A stretch of 64,000 bases of DNA from positions 1 through 64,000 of the forward strand of contig CALSLK010000025.1 in assembly GCA_943787175.1 (NCBI GenBank). Direction: 5' to 3'. Shown one piece after another: positions 1 through 8,464 of the stretch. Below the pieces are notes generated by a model. It was not told the origin of the DNA and ran no database searches. It saw only the letters and a program-made list of their open reading frames with translations. The position numbers were made by a program, and so were the translations under genes. Position 1 is the first letter of the stretch. Every line of letters begins with the position of its first letter. This stretch comes from an uncultured Alphaproteobacteria bacterium. GTDB taxonomy: Bacteria; Pseudomonadota; Alphaproteobacteria; SP197.

Positions 1-1
1 C

Positions 2-755
2 CTCGGCGGCTTTGCCCATCCAGCGATTGATCTGGGCCTGCCCGAACTGGTTGCGGCGGCACGCGAATGTGGCGTTGCCGCCATGAGTGTCACCAACTCC
101 TATAACTGCGGCGTTGTGGGTTACCACGTGGAGCGGCTGGCCGATCATGGCTTGCTCGCACTCGCCTTTGTGAACGGGCCGGCCGCCATTGCGCCCTGGG
201 GTGGCAAGAAAGGGCTGTTCGGCACCGATCCCATCGCCATCGCCTGCCCGCGCGCAGGCGGATCGCCTCTGGTCATCGACCAGTCCTCCAGCGTGATCGC
301 AAAAAGCGAGGTCATGGTTCATGCCCAGAAGGGCGAGCCGATTCCCGAAGGCTGGGCGTTCGATGCCGACGGCAACACGACCACGGATGCGGCGGAAGCC
401 CTGAAAGGGACCATGGCGCCCGACGGGTGGACGCAAGGGCGCGAATCTGGCCATCCTTATCGAACTGATGGCCGCGGGTCTGTCGGGCGCGCATTTCGGT
501 TTCCAGGCTTCCAGTTTCGGCGGCAACGAGGGCGGCCCGCCGCGTACTGGCCAGTGTTTCCTGGCTTTCGATACGTCTGCATTCTCGGAAGGTTTTACCG
601 AACACGCCGAAGACCTGTTTGCCGCCATTCTTGACCAGCCCGGCACCCGTCTTCCCGGTGACCGTCGCCTGGCGGCTCGTGCGAGGACTTCAGCCGAAGG
701 GGTTTCGATTTCGTCAGTGCTTCACGAGAAATTGGAAGGCTACGCCGCGCAATAA
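2..755 (+). pseudogene. Ldh2-family malate/L-lactate/ureidoglycolate-type dehydrogenase, 5'-truncated, one frameshift
   Basis: Only the C-terminal ~250 residues of a family usually near 340 residues are inside the window; the gene enters from the left edge. Translation reads LGGFAHPAIDLGLPELVAAA, then the SVTNSYNCG stretch, then FGTDPIAIACPR, typical of NAD(P)-dependent Ldh2 oxidoreductases. At about 419-421 the frame breaks in a CCC run. Removing one C joins GTMAP to GGRKGANLAILIELMAAGLSG and leads to a normal family C-terminus ending LEGYAAQ with a TAA stop at 753-755. The product would oxidise a 2-hydroxy acid with NAD(P). The substrate cannot be told. The break is either a sequence error or a real mutation. 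Confidence 0.8.
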
Positions 756-798
756 ATGCAGGATTGGATTTGTTGCTCCGATTGGAAGCAGCGCGAAA

Positions 799-1378
799 TC
801 AGAACGACGACATCGGCTCTTTGAGAAAGTCTGCTTCCTCGGGCGTGGTTTCGCGGCCCAGTATGTCGTTGCGATGGGGAAAGCGGTCCGAAACGTTCGA
901 CGATCTCGTGGTGCCGGAGCGCCGCCGTCAGACACGATTCACGCTGCGGGCCGTTATAGTGGTTCTCGACGAAGGCGACGTGTCGGACCTGGTCGTCCAG
1001 GTTTTCGGCGTGTTCGAACGGCAGATCTGAAAACAGGCTTTGCACATCGGTGTAGTCACGCTTGAAACCGCGTGCGTCGATCAGTTCGGCCAGGGCGCGG
1101 GCCTTGGGGTCGCTTGCGTACATGCGCGGCGTTCCCCGGAACATGTTACGGGGCATCTGATCGAGCAGAATGATCAGCGCCAGGGCACCGTCGGAAGTTT
1201 CTGCCCATTCTTCCAGTTTGCCGACAGCGGCACGCTCGTGGAGCGACAGGCAGGCATCGCGGCATTGCTGGTCAAAATCGTCACTCTTGGTGAACCAGAC
1301 TTCACGCATGGTTGCCCATTCGGCATCGCCGTGTTGGCCGAACCAGAATTCCAGAACCGTCTTGATGTCGCCTTTCAT
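799..1378 (-). pseudogene. DUF924 family protein, one frameshift near the C-terminus
   Basis: The protein starts MKGDIKTVLEFWFG and carries the DUF924 hallmarks LIILLDQMPRNMFRGTPRMYA and DQVRHVAFVENH. Function of the family is unknown; it is predicted to be a helical TPR-like soluble protein. After VERFG the reading frame departs from the family. Removing one base from the GG pair at about 885-886 restores FPHRNDILGRETTPEEADFLKE and a stop at 799-801, giving 192 residues, the normal length. Without the correction the frame runs on to 740 with unrelated sequence. It lies 4 nt after the stop of the preceding membrane protein gene and is probably the last gene of the leftward operon that starts with the ammonia-lyase. 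Confidence 0.8.
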
Positions 1379-1382
1379 AGCG

Positions 1383-2120
1383 CTATGGGTAATCGCAACG
1401 TTCTGCCGTGACGAGCGCGAAATTGCGGGGGCCTTCGGTGATGGCAAAGCGGTACTCGCTGTCGCCCAGAACCACGGCGTGATTGATGGGCAGATACCCT
1501 TCGACCAACTCGGTCTCGCCGCCGATGGTGATGAAGCTTACGGAAACCGGCTCGGCCGGGTCGTACCAGGCAACGGGATTGTTGTTGGCATCCCGCGCTG
1601 CACCACCTTCACCCTGGACGGTCAGCCGGCTGTCGGCAAAACCGGCTGACGTATCGGTTCCGCCGTGAAGATGCGTTTTGACGATGATGCGTTTGGTGAC
1701 GAGCTGAGCATCGCAACGGCGCTCGTTGGCAACCAGTTCGACAACCTCGGCCAGGCGCTGGGCTTCGACACCCTCGGCCAGGCGGCGGGTGAGCAGCTGC
1801 CACAAAACGGCAGTTTCGCCTTGGGGTACCTCTGCTTCATAACGCTCGCGCCAGCTAGTCGCTTCGATGGTTGCGGCATCCAGGGCGTCACGCGCCTGGG
1901 ATTCAGCTGTTCGTGCGCGGTCTGCATCGGTCTCGAGTTCAGCAACCCGGTCTTCCAGAGTAAGGATGCGATTCTCGCTGTTGCGTCGTCCGGTATCGAA
2001 TGAAAGCCAGGCAATGCCTGCCATCACCACGACCGTGATCAAAACACGGGCAATGCGACGGTTGCGCCGTTGCTGCGCCTCGCGCTGTGCGTCTCGAAAT
2101 CTCCAGCCGCCCTGTCTCAC
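1383..2120 (-). CDS. Single-pass membrane protein with coiled coil, unknown function
   Basis: 245 residues starting at a GTG with an AGGAG box 9 nt upstream. After a basic N-terminus (about residues 1-24, rich in Arg and Gln) comes one hydrophobic segment at about 24-42, then a predicted coiled coil at about 50-95 (NRILTLEDRVAELETDADRA), then a globular C-terminal domain of ~130 residues, probably periplasmic. It has two cysteines in the C-terminal domain (CDAQ and ERCDYP) that could form a disulfide. I do not recognise a named family. Its place between the DUF938 and DUF924 genes suggests co-transcription but not a role. Confidence 0.7.
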   Translation of the reverse strand: MRQGGWRFRDAQREAQQRRNRRIARVLITVVVMAGIAWLSFDTGRRNSENRILTLEDRVAELETDADRARTAESQARDALDAATIEATSWRERYEAEVPQGETAVLWQLLTRRLAEGVEAQRLAEVVELVANERRCDAQLVTKRIIVKTHLHGGTDTSAGFADSRLTVQGEGGAARDANNNPVAWYDPAEPVSVSFITIGGETELVEGYLPINHAVVLGDSEYRFAITEGPRNFALVTAERCDYP

Positions 2121-2166
2121 GAACAGGTCTCCTTTGCGTGACGCGCCCCCTCAAGTCACCGGACTA

Positions 2167-2805
2167 TCAGATAGGCGTGGTCTCTTGCAATGTTCCCTGC
2201 CTCCTTAGAACCAGAATGTGGTTGTTGGAGGGCATTTCGACGAACCGTTCATAAACCATGGCATGCTTTTGACCCGCATCGGCAATGTCGTTGAGGTCGC
2301 GGACGCCCCATTCGGCGTTCTGCTGACGCAACATGCGGTCAAAGTTCTTGTTGCTGTCGACGCTGTGCATGCCGTTGAAGGTGAAGGGGCCATAAAGCAT
2401 CAATGCGCTTCCGGGCTCCAGCAAGCGCCCGGCTCCAGCCAGTAAACCCTCGATAGCGGTCTTTGGTGCGCAGTGGATCATGTTGACGCAGAGCATCATG
2501 TCGACGGGGTTTTCAACCGCCTTCCACCACTGCGGCTTGAGAACATCGAGATCGAGAGGGGCGGGCATGTTTTCCAGGCCTTCGCCCCAGGCCTGTTCAC
2601 TGGCACGCATGCGCGGATCGGGATCGCTGGCTTGCCAGATGATGTCAGGCATGGCCTGGGCAAAGAGAGCGCCGTGCTGGCCAGGGCCACTGGCGATCTC
2701 AAGGATGCGCAAGCCCGGTTGATGCACCGCCTTTAGGACTTGCAGGATCGCTTCACCGTTACGTGCGGCGGCCGTCGCGTGCAGGCGTTCGTCGGTGTCT
2801 GCCAT
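2167..2805 (-). CDS. DUF938 family class I SAM-dependent methyltransferase
   Basis: 212 residues. The SAM-binding motif is ILEIASGPGQHG (about residues 34-45) in a Rossmann methyltransferase fold, followed by the characteristic WQASDPDPRMRASEQAW, MMLCVNMIHCAP and LMLYGPFTFNG segments of DUF938. The family is annotated as a methyltransferase of unknown acceptor. The start codon is ATG and the gene begins 6 nt after the stop of the peptidoglycan-binding protein gene, so the two are probably co-transcribed. Confidence 0.85.
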   Translation of the reverse strand: MADTDERLHATAAARNGEAILQVLKAVHQPGLRILEIASGPGQHGALFAQAMPDIIWQASDPDPRMRASEQAWGEGLENMPAPLDLDVLKPQWWKAVENPVDMMLCVNMIHCAPKTAIEGLLAGAGRLLEPGSALMLYGPFTFNGMHSVDSNKNFDRMLRQQNAEWGVRDLNDIADAGQKHAMVYERFVEMPSNNHILVLRRQGTLQETTPI

Positions 2806-2811
2806 GGATGA

Positions 2812-3330
2812 TCAGATGCCGCGCGCCGTGTTGAGCGCTTCCAGAAGGGGTTTGGAGACTTCGCCGGGGGCTGCGAGAGCATTTGCGTTCTGAAAGGCGC
2901 GGATGGCATCGCGCGTCATGGGGCCCACGGCGCCGTCAACGATGCCGGGATCATAGCCCAGATCGACCAATGCCTCTTGAACGGCGCGTGTGTAAGCTCG
3001 CAGCAGTCCTTCACGACGCAGGAGGCGTTCGGGTGAGGCTGCACCCGCGCTGAGCGCTGTGTTGATCTGGCCCAGCAGGACATCGTCTGCTTGTCCGGTG
3101 GCGGTGTACCCAAACTCTCTCTGGAAAGCTTCAATGGCACGTTCGGTGTTGCTGCCTGATTTGCCATCGGCAATGCCGGGGTCAAAACCCATTGCGGCAA
3201 GACCTTCCTGAATGGAACGGATGGTGGCTTCGCTGGCGGCATGGGCGAATGGGACAGCCACAAAGGCAAGCCCGGCGACGCCCAGGCCAAGAAAGCTGCG
3301 TCTGGTGGAGTGATGATTGAACATTTGCAT
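2812..3330 (-). CDS. Tat-exported protein with two peptidoglycan-binding domains
   Basis: 172 residues from the ATG at 3330. An N-terminal twin-arginine signal is visible (TRRSFLGLGVAGLAFVAVPF, cleavage probably after AHA). Two PG_binding_1 repeats follow: about residues 38-90 (IQEGLAAMGFDPGIADGKSG ... ERAIEAFQREFG) and about 105-165 (VQEALVDLGYDPGIVDGAVG ... RDAIRAFQNANAL). No catalytic domain is attached, so it is probably a periplasmic cell-wall binding protein. An upstream in-frame ATG at 3354 is possible, but it would overlap the hydantoinase gene more and is less likely. Confidence 0.8.
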   Translation of the reverse strand: MQMFNHHSTRRSFLGLGVAGLAFVAVPFAHAASEATIRSIQEGLAAMGFDPGIADGKSGSNTERAIEAFQREFGYTATGQADDVLLGQINTALSAGAASPERLLRREGLLRAYTRAVQEALVDLGYDPGIVDGAVGPMTRDAIRAFQNANALAAPGEVSKPLLEALNTARGI

Positions 3331-3334
3331 GATC

Positions 3335-4777
3335 CTAAGCGGCATTTGCGGCATTGGTTTGGCGATAACGCAGAATGGGTTCTGGCGTCGAGCGGGCTAG
3401 AAACCTGCCCCTGCCGGGTTGCGCGAGCACTTCGCCATCGTTCCACACGACATCACCGCGCGACAAGGTTGTTACCGGCCAACCAGTCAGTTCCATGCCC
3501 TCATAGGGCGTGAAGTCGACATTGTGGTGGAGCATATCATTGGAAAGTGTCGTCTTGCGGTCGGGATCCCACAGCACGATGTCGGCGTCGGAACCAACCG
3601 CGATGGTGCCCTTGGCCGGGCCAAGGCCATACATACGCGCCGGATTGGTTGCTGTCAGGGCGACAAACTCGTTGGCGCTGATGCGCCCTTTGGAAACACC
3701 TTCAGAGAACATCAGGGGCATCCGTGTTTCCAGGCCCGGTACGCCATTGGCGATCTTGGTGAAGGGCGCTTCTGTGCCATGGGCCTTTTTGCCATCGGGG
3801 CCTTCGAAACGGGACGGTGAATGATCTGACGAGAAGACCTGCAGTGTGCCATGCTTGAGTGCGCGCCACAGGGTATCGGGATTGGCACGATCGCGTGGCG
3901 GAGGAGAACACATGAACTTTGCGCCTTCAAAGTCCGGGCGCTCCATGTCGTCGGCACCAAGGAACAGATACTGCGGGCAGGTTTCACCGTAGACCGGTAG
4001 GCCGCGATTCTGCGCCCAGGCAATCTGTTCCACGGCCTCGCGCCCGGAGACGTGGACAATGAAGACGGGGGCGCCTGCAATCTCAGCCAGAGAGATTGCG
4101 CGATGGGTTGCTTCACGCTCGACAACCATGGGGCGGGAGGCGGCATGATGGTGTGGCTTGGTATCCCCTTGGGCCAGAAGCTTCTGGCTCAGCCAGGCAA
4201 TGCAGTCATGATTTTCCGCATGGACCATGACGAGCGCACCCTCCTCATTCGCCACTTGAAGAACGTCCAAAATCCCTTTGTCTTCAATATGATATCCATC
4301 ATATGTCATAAATAACTTGAAGGAAGTGTAGCCATTTCTGATGAGTGAAGGCAGGTCCTGCCCCAAGACCTGCGGTGACGCATCGGTCACGATCAGATGG
4401 ATGCCGTAATCGATCATCGCCTTGCCCTGGGCACTGGCGCGATAGGCTGTCACAGTCTCGCGCAGGGGCTCCCCGGTCACTTGTGTTGCGAACGAAAGCA
4501 CGGTGGTTGTACCGCCTGCCAGGGCTGAACGTGTGCCGGTCTCGAAGTCGTCGGCGCAGGCGACCCCGCCATAGGTAGGCTGTGCAAGATGGCAATGGGC
4601 GTCGATGCCGCCGGGCATGACAAACAGGCCATCGGCCTCAATCTCCCTGGCTGCTCCGGTGACGGACTCTGCAAGCGTGACGACCCTGCCGTTACGGATG
4701 CCGACATCGCAGCGCACGGTGTCACTGGCTGTAACTACCGTGCCGCCACGAATGGCAAGGTCCAGATCAGCTGGCAT
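3335..4777 (-). CDS. Dihydropyrimidinase/hydantoinase-type amidohydrolase
   Basis: 480 residues, normal for D-hydantoinases/dihydropyrimidinases. It has the metal motif GGIDAHCHL near residue 58, the lysine expected to be carboxylated in SFKLFMTY (about 154), the further metal ligands in VHAENHD and VHVSG, and the late Asp in SSDHSP. The reaction would be ring opening of a hydantoin or dihydropyrimidine, or a related cyclic amide. Its start shares bases with the upstream stop (TGATG), which points to translational coupling with the diaminopropionate ammonia-lyase gene. The pair suggests breakdown of an amino-acid-derived nitrogen compound. The exact substrate cannot be assigned. Confidence 0.9.
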   Translation of the reverse strand: MPADLDLAIRGGTVVTASDTVRCDVGIRNGRVVTLAESVTGAAREIEADGLFVMPGGIDAHCHLAQPTYGGVACADDFETGTRSALAGGTTTVLSFATQVTGEPLRETVTAYRASAQGKAMIDYGIHLIVTDASPQVLGQDLPSLIRNGYTSFKLFMTYDGYHIEDKGILDVLQVANEEGALVMVHAENHDCIAWLSQKLLAQGDTKPHHHAASRPMVVEREATHRAISLAEIAGAPVFIVHVSGREAVEQIAWAQNRGLPVYGETCPQYLFLGADDMERPDFEGAKFMCSPPPRDRANPDTLWRALKHGTLQVFSSDHSPSRFEGPDGKKAHGTEAPFTKIANGVPGLETRMPLMFSEGVSKGRISANEFVALTATNPARMYGLGPAKGTIAVGSDADIVLWDPDRKTTLSNDMLHHNVDFTPYEGMELTGWPVTTLSRGDVVWNDGEVLAQPGRGRFLARSTPEPILRYRQTNAANAA

Positions 4778-5979
4778 CAGGCGTCACCGACCTCCTCAGG
4801 TGTCTTGCCGACGATCTCGGTATAGATCGCTGGATCAGTCGCACCTTCGCTGGCGATCAGCAGAACGTCAGAATCCGGCCCCAGGCCGATGGCGCGTGCG
4901 GCGCGTGGGTCTTCCACGACCGCCATCAGTCCTGCCAGTCCTGCCGATCCTGACTCTCCGACCACGAGCGGGGTGTTACCATTGCCGTCTGCCAGCGTGC
5001 ACATGGCATCCCGGGCGAAATGGTCGTCGATCGTGATGAAGGCGTCAGCGCCTTCCTCCAGGATCGCCCAGGCAAGCGGTGATGCTTCGCCAGCGGATAA
5101 GCATGCCATCACCGTATTGAGTGAGCCCAAACCCTGCGCCATGCCACCTTGCACGGCACTCTGATAGAGGCAGTCAGCTTCGTGGGGCTCCACGACCGTG
5201 CAGAACGGGCGTTCAGCGCCCCAATCCTGCCAGACTGGACCGATGGCCGCGCAGGCAAGGCCGCCAACACCGGCCTGAGCAAAGAGATGGCTTGGGCGAT
5301 CCTCACCAAGCTGCTCCATCGCTTCACCCATGATGACTGTGTAACCCTGTTTCACCCAGGCCGGAATCTCCTCATAGCCGGGCCAGGAGGTGTCCGAGAC
5401 AACGATCCAGCCGTTTTTCTTGGAGTCTTCTGCTGCCTGGCGCACAGAATCGTCATAGGAACCGCTGACCCGTGCGATTTCTGCGCCATAGGCCGCAATG
5501 GCATCCTCGCGCCCCTGGCTGACATGGGCATGCAGGTAGATGACGCAGCGCGCGCCAGCGAGCTGTGCGCCCCAAGCGACAGCGCGGCCATGGTTGCCGT
5601 CGGTGGCACAGCACACGGTGACGCCAGCGACGTCGTCTTTGACCTTGCCGGCCATGATGTCGGGAATGGAGGCACCGGTTTCACGCTGCAGGATACGCAT
5701 CACGCCGTAAGCGCCGCCCAGGGCCTTGAAGCTCTTCAGGCTGAACCGCTTGCTTTCATGCTTCATGCGCAGGCGCTTGATGCCCAGCTTGCTGGCCAGA
5801 TGCGGCAGCTCGATCAGCGGCGTGGGCGTGTAACCAGGCCACGAAGCAATGGTTTCATGCGCCAACGTGCGGCTGTCGTGGTCGATCACGGCCTGTTGGG
5901 CCGGACCATAGGCAGCGTCGCGATCGCAACGCCAGTTCATGTGCAGGCGCAGAGCCGGCTTGGGGGATGTTGTGTTCAT
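4777..5979 (-). CDS. dpaL: Diaminopropionate ammonia-lyase (PLP enzyme)
   Basis: 400 residues, normal for the family. The PLP lysine lies in RFSLKSFKALGGAYG (about residue 86), preceded by the typical RMKHES. Other family marks are CATDGNHGRAVAWGAQ and the VSDTSWPGYEEIP stretch characteristic of diaminopropionate ammonia-lyases rather than threonine deaminases. The C-terminal glycine-rich loop is LVVGESGSAGLAGL. The reaction is 2,3-diaminopropionate to pyruvate and two ammonia. It is the first gene of the leftward operon and is translationally coupled to the following amidohydrolase. Confidence 0.9.
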   Translation of the reverse strand: MNTTSPKPALRLHMNWRCDRDAAYGPAQQAVIDHDSRTLAHETIASWPGYTPTPLIELPHLASKLGIKRLRMKHESKRFSLKSFKALGGAYGVMRILQRETGASIPDIMAGKVKDDVAGVTVCCATDGNHGRAVAWGAQLAGARCVIYLHAHVSQGREDAIAAYGAEIARVSGSYDDSVRQAAEDSKKNGWIVVSDTSWPGYEEIPAWVKQGYTVIMGEAMEQLGEDRPSHLFAQAGVGGLACAAIGPVWQDWGAERPFCTVVEPHEADCLYQSAVQGGMAQGLGSLNTVMACLSAGEASPLAWAILEEGADAFITIDDHFARDAMCTLADGNGNTPLVVGESGSAGLAGLMAVVEDPRAARAIGLGPDSDVLLIASEGATDPAIYTEIVGKTPEEVGDA

Positions 5980-6038
5980 GGGCGGACATTATCGGCGCGA
6001 CGCCATGGTAACAACCCGAAGAAGCACGAATGCAGCCC

Positions 6039-6066
6039 TTGGCGCACGCTCTGTTGTGGCTAGAAT
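6039..6066 (+). promoter_or_regulatory. Likely sigma-70 promoter for the aldo/keto reductase operon
   Basis: TTGGCG (6039-6044) and TAGAAT (6061-6066) are separated by 16 bp and lie 42 nt upstream of the ATG at 6108. The string TGTGGCTAGAAT around this -10 recurs exactly in the mttB/corrinoid divergent region at 22971-22982, which supports a real -10 element. Confidence 0.5.
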
Positions 6067-6107
6067 GCGCCAACGCATCTGACCACCGCCATCCATCAGG
6101 AGTTTCC

Positions 6108-7151
6108 ATGCAGTACCGCCGCCTCGGCCGCACCGAGCTCGACGTCAGTCTGATCTGCCTTGGCAGCATGAACTGGGGTAGCAACAACACCGAAGCGCAA
6201 GGCCATGAGCAGATGGACTATGCCTTCGATCACGGCGTGAATTTCATCGATACCGCAGAAATGTACGCTGTGCCCCCGTCCGAGGAGACCTATGGGCGCA
6301 GCGAGGAGGTCATGGGCACCTGGCTGAAGGCGCGTGGCAATCGCGACAAGGCGATCATCGCGACCAAGGTCGCTGGACCAGATGAACGCCTGCATTACAT
6401 TCGCGGCGGCAACCCCAAACTCAACAAGCAGCACATCGATCAGGCCATCGACGCCAGCCTGAAGCGTCTGCAGACCGATTATGTCGATCTCTACCAACTG
6501 CACTGGCCCGACCGCGATACCAACACCTTTGGTCAACTGGGTTACGAGCACCCAGAGACCGATGATTCCGTGCCTTTGGAGGAAACGCTTTCTGCTCTGG
6601 CTGATCTCGTGAAAGCAGGCAAGGTGCGCCATATCGGCATCTCGAATGAAACGCCGTGGGGCACGATGCGTTTTCTGCATCTGGCCGAAACCATGGGTCT
6701 GCCGCGCATGGTCACCAATCAGAATCCTTACAGCCTGCTCAACAGAACCTTTGAGTCCGGCTGTGCCGAGATCGCCATGCGTGAGCAGGTCGGCCTGTTT
6801 GCTTATGCGCCCATGGCTGCCGGTGCCCTTTCAGGGAAATATCTGGGCGGTGCCAGGCCGGAAGGTGCGCGCATGACCATGTATCCCGGCAACACGCGAT
6901 ATCTCGGCCCGCCTAACGCGGAGCCTGCGACGCGCGCCTATGTTGAACTTGCCCGCAAGCATGGCCTGGAACCCGGCACGATGGCGCTGGCCTTTGTAAA
7001 CCGGCAGCCGTTCCTGACCTCGAACATCATCGGTGTGTCATCGATGGAACAACTCAAGGCTGATCTTGCCAGTGTCGAAGTTGAGCTCTCCGAAGAGGTG
7101 CTGACGGGCATCGAAGAGGTCCACAAGATTTACACCTACCCCTGCCCATGA
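6108..7151 (+). CDS. tas: Tas-like aldo/keto reductase
   Basis: 347 residues from the ATG at 6108, which has a GGAG box 5-9 nt upstream; a longer in-frame reading from 6030 lacks this. The sequence follows E. coli Tas and its relatives: MQYRRLGRTELDVSLICLGS, DHGVNFIDTAEMYAVPP with the catalytic Asp and Tyr, and VDLYQLHWPDR with the active-site His. It would be a soluble NADPH-dependent aldehyde/ketone reductase. Its stop overlaps the ATG of the following FAD oxidase (ATGA), so it is the first gene of a three-gene operon and might act on an aldehyde released by the oxidases. Confidence 0.85.
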   Translation: MQYRRLGRTELDVSLICLGSMNWGSNNTEAQGHEQMDYAFDHGVNFIDTAEMYAVPPSEETYGRSEEVMGTWLKARGNRDKAIIATKVAGPDERLHYIRGGNPKLNKQHIDQAIDASLKRLQTDYVDLYQLHWPDRDTNTFGQLGYEHPETDDSVPLEETLSALADLVKAGKVRHIGISNETPWGTMRFLHLAETMGLPRMVTNQNPYSLLNRTFESGCAEIAMREQVGLFAYAPMAAGALSGKYLGGARPEGARMTMYPGNTRYLGPPNAEPATRAYVELARKHGLEPGTMALAFVNRQPFLTSNIIGVSSMEQLKADLASVEVELSEEVLTGIEEVHKIYTYPCP

Positions 7152-8464
7152 GCGACGGTTACCTCGATATCCACTATGCGCGTACCCGCACCGCCGATGC
7201 GCCAAGGCCGATGCTGGATGGCCATATCAAGACGCAGGTCTGTGTCATCGGCGGCGGTCTTGCCGGGCTCAACACGGCTTTGGGCCTGGCTGAACGCGGC
7301 GTCACGGATGTTGTTCTGCTTGAGGGCGAGCGTGTTGGTTGGGGCGCGTCAGGTCGCAACGGCGGGTTTGTGGGTGCGTCCTATGCTGTCGGGACCGACA
7401 CTCTGATCGGCAAGGTCGGACTGGATCACACCAAACGCCTGATCGGGCTGGGCCAACAGGCAGTTTCGCTGATCCTGGAGCGCATGAAACGCTACGGTAT
7501 CGACTGCGGCCCCAATCCCCATGGCCATGTCGCAGCCTCCTGGTATGACAATCCCGACGCCATGAAGGAATGGGTCGATTTCGAACGCGAGAACTTTGGC
7601 GAAAACATCGACTTCATTCCGCGCGAACAATTGCGCGAGGACTATGCGGCTTCCGACATGTATTTCGATGGCGCCATCGACCATTCCAGTTTCTGGTTCC
7701 ATCCCCTGAACTATTGCCTGGGCGTGGCGCGCGCCGCTGAATCCCTTGGTGTCACGATCCACGAACATTCGCCTGCGCGGTCCGTCATGACCGAAGGCAG
7801 GAGCTGCATGGTCACGACTGATATGGGGATCGTGGAAGCCGACAAGATTGTCGTGACGGCCGGTGGCTATGACAGATCTCTGGTGGTCGAACTTGCTGCC
7901 GCGTTCCAGCGGGTTGCGACCTACGTCATGGTGACCGAACCCATCGATGAAACACTGATTTCCTCAGTCATCAAAACGCATTGCGCCATTCACGATGACC
8001 GGTTCAGCCTGGATTACTACCGGCGGCTGGAAGACAACCGCGTGCTGTGGGGTGGCCGAGGTACGACGCGCATGGCCGAGCCCGGCAACCTGGGTCAACT
8101 GATGCATGGCGACATGACACGCGTCTATCCCGAGCTGGCTAGTGTGAAGGTCGAGACAGCGTGGAGCGGGATCATGAGTTACCCCATGCACCGCATGATC
8201 CAGGTGGGCGAGCTCAGGCCCGGCCTTTGGTATGGCCAGGGTTTTGGCGGACAGGGCATGGCACAAACGACTGTTGCCGGTGAGGCATTGGCCGGAGCGA
8301 TTGCCCAAGGCGACGACACCATCGACCTTTTTGCGCCGTTTGGTCTGAACTGGACCGGTGGTCCGGTTGGCAAACTCTATGGCGAGGCTTTCCGACTTTA
8401 CGTGCGGGCCTATGATCAGGTCACGACCGCAAGGGACCGGCGCGGCGCGGGCCGTCGCAAATGA
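7148..8464 (+). CDS. FAD-dependent amine/amino acid oxidase (DadA/PuuB-like), tandem copy 1
   Basis: 438 residues. N-terminal FAD-binding motif VCVIGGGLAGLNTALGLAERG near residue 28, followed by GWGASGRNGGFVG, the usual mark of PuuB-type gamma-glutamylputrescine oxidases and other DAO-family enzymes. The C-terminal FAD contact region reads TAWSGIMSYPMHRMIQVGEL. It would oxidise a primary or secondary amine with oxygen or a quinone, releasing an aldehyde. It overlaps both neighbours by 4 nt. It is clearly homologous along its whole length to the next gene, so the pair arose by tandem duplication. Substrate unknown. Confidence 0.85.
   Translation: MSDGYLDIHYARTRTADAPRPMLDGHIKTQVCVIGGGLAGLNTALGLAERGVTDVVLLEGERVGWGASGRNGGFVGASYAVGTDTLIGKVGLDHTKRLIGLGQQAVSLILERMKRYGIDCGPNPHGHVAASWYDNPDAMKEWVDFERENFGENIDFIPREQLREDYAASDMYFDGAIDHSSFWFHPLNYCLGVARAAESLGVTIHEHSPARSVMTEGRSCMVTTDMGIVEADKIVVTAGGYDRSLVVELAAAFQRVATYVMVTEPIDETLISSVIKTHCAIHDDRFSLDYYRRLEDNRVLWGGRGTTRMAEPGNLGQLMHGDMTRVYPELASVKVETAWSGIMSYPMHRMIQVGELRPGLWYGQGFGGQGMAQTTVAGEALAGAIAQGDDTIDLFAPFGLNWTGGPVGKLYGEAFRLYVRAYDQVTTARDRRGAGRRK

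Noticed and set aside
740-1447. A 235-residue protein with an unusual C-terminus and N-terminus in place of DUF924
   Set aside because: The first 23 codons overlap the upstream gene, and the last part is out-of-frame reading; one base correction restores the DUF924 ending.
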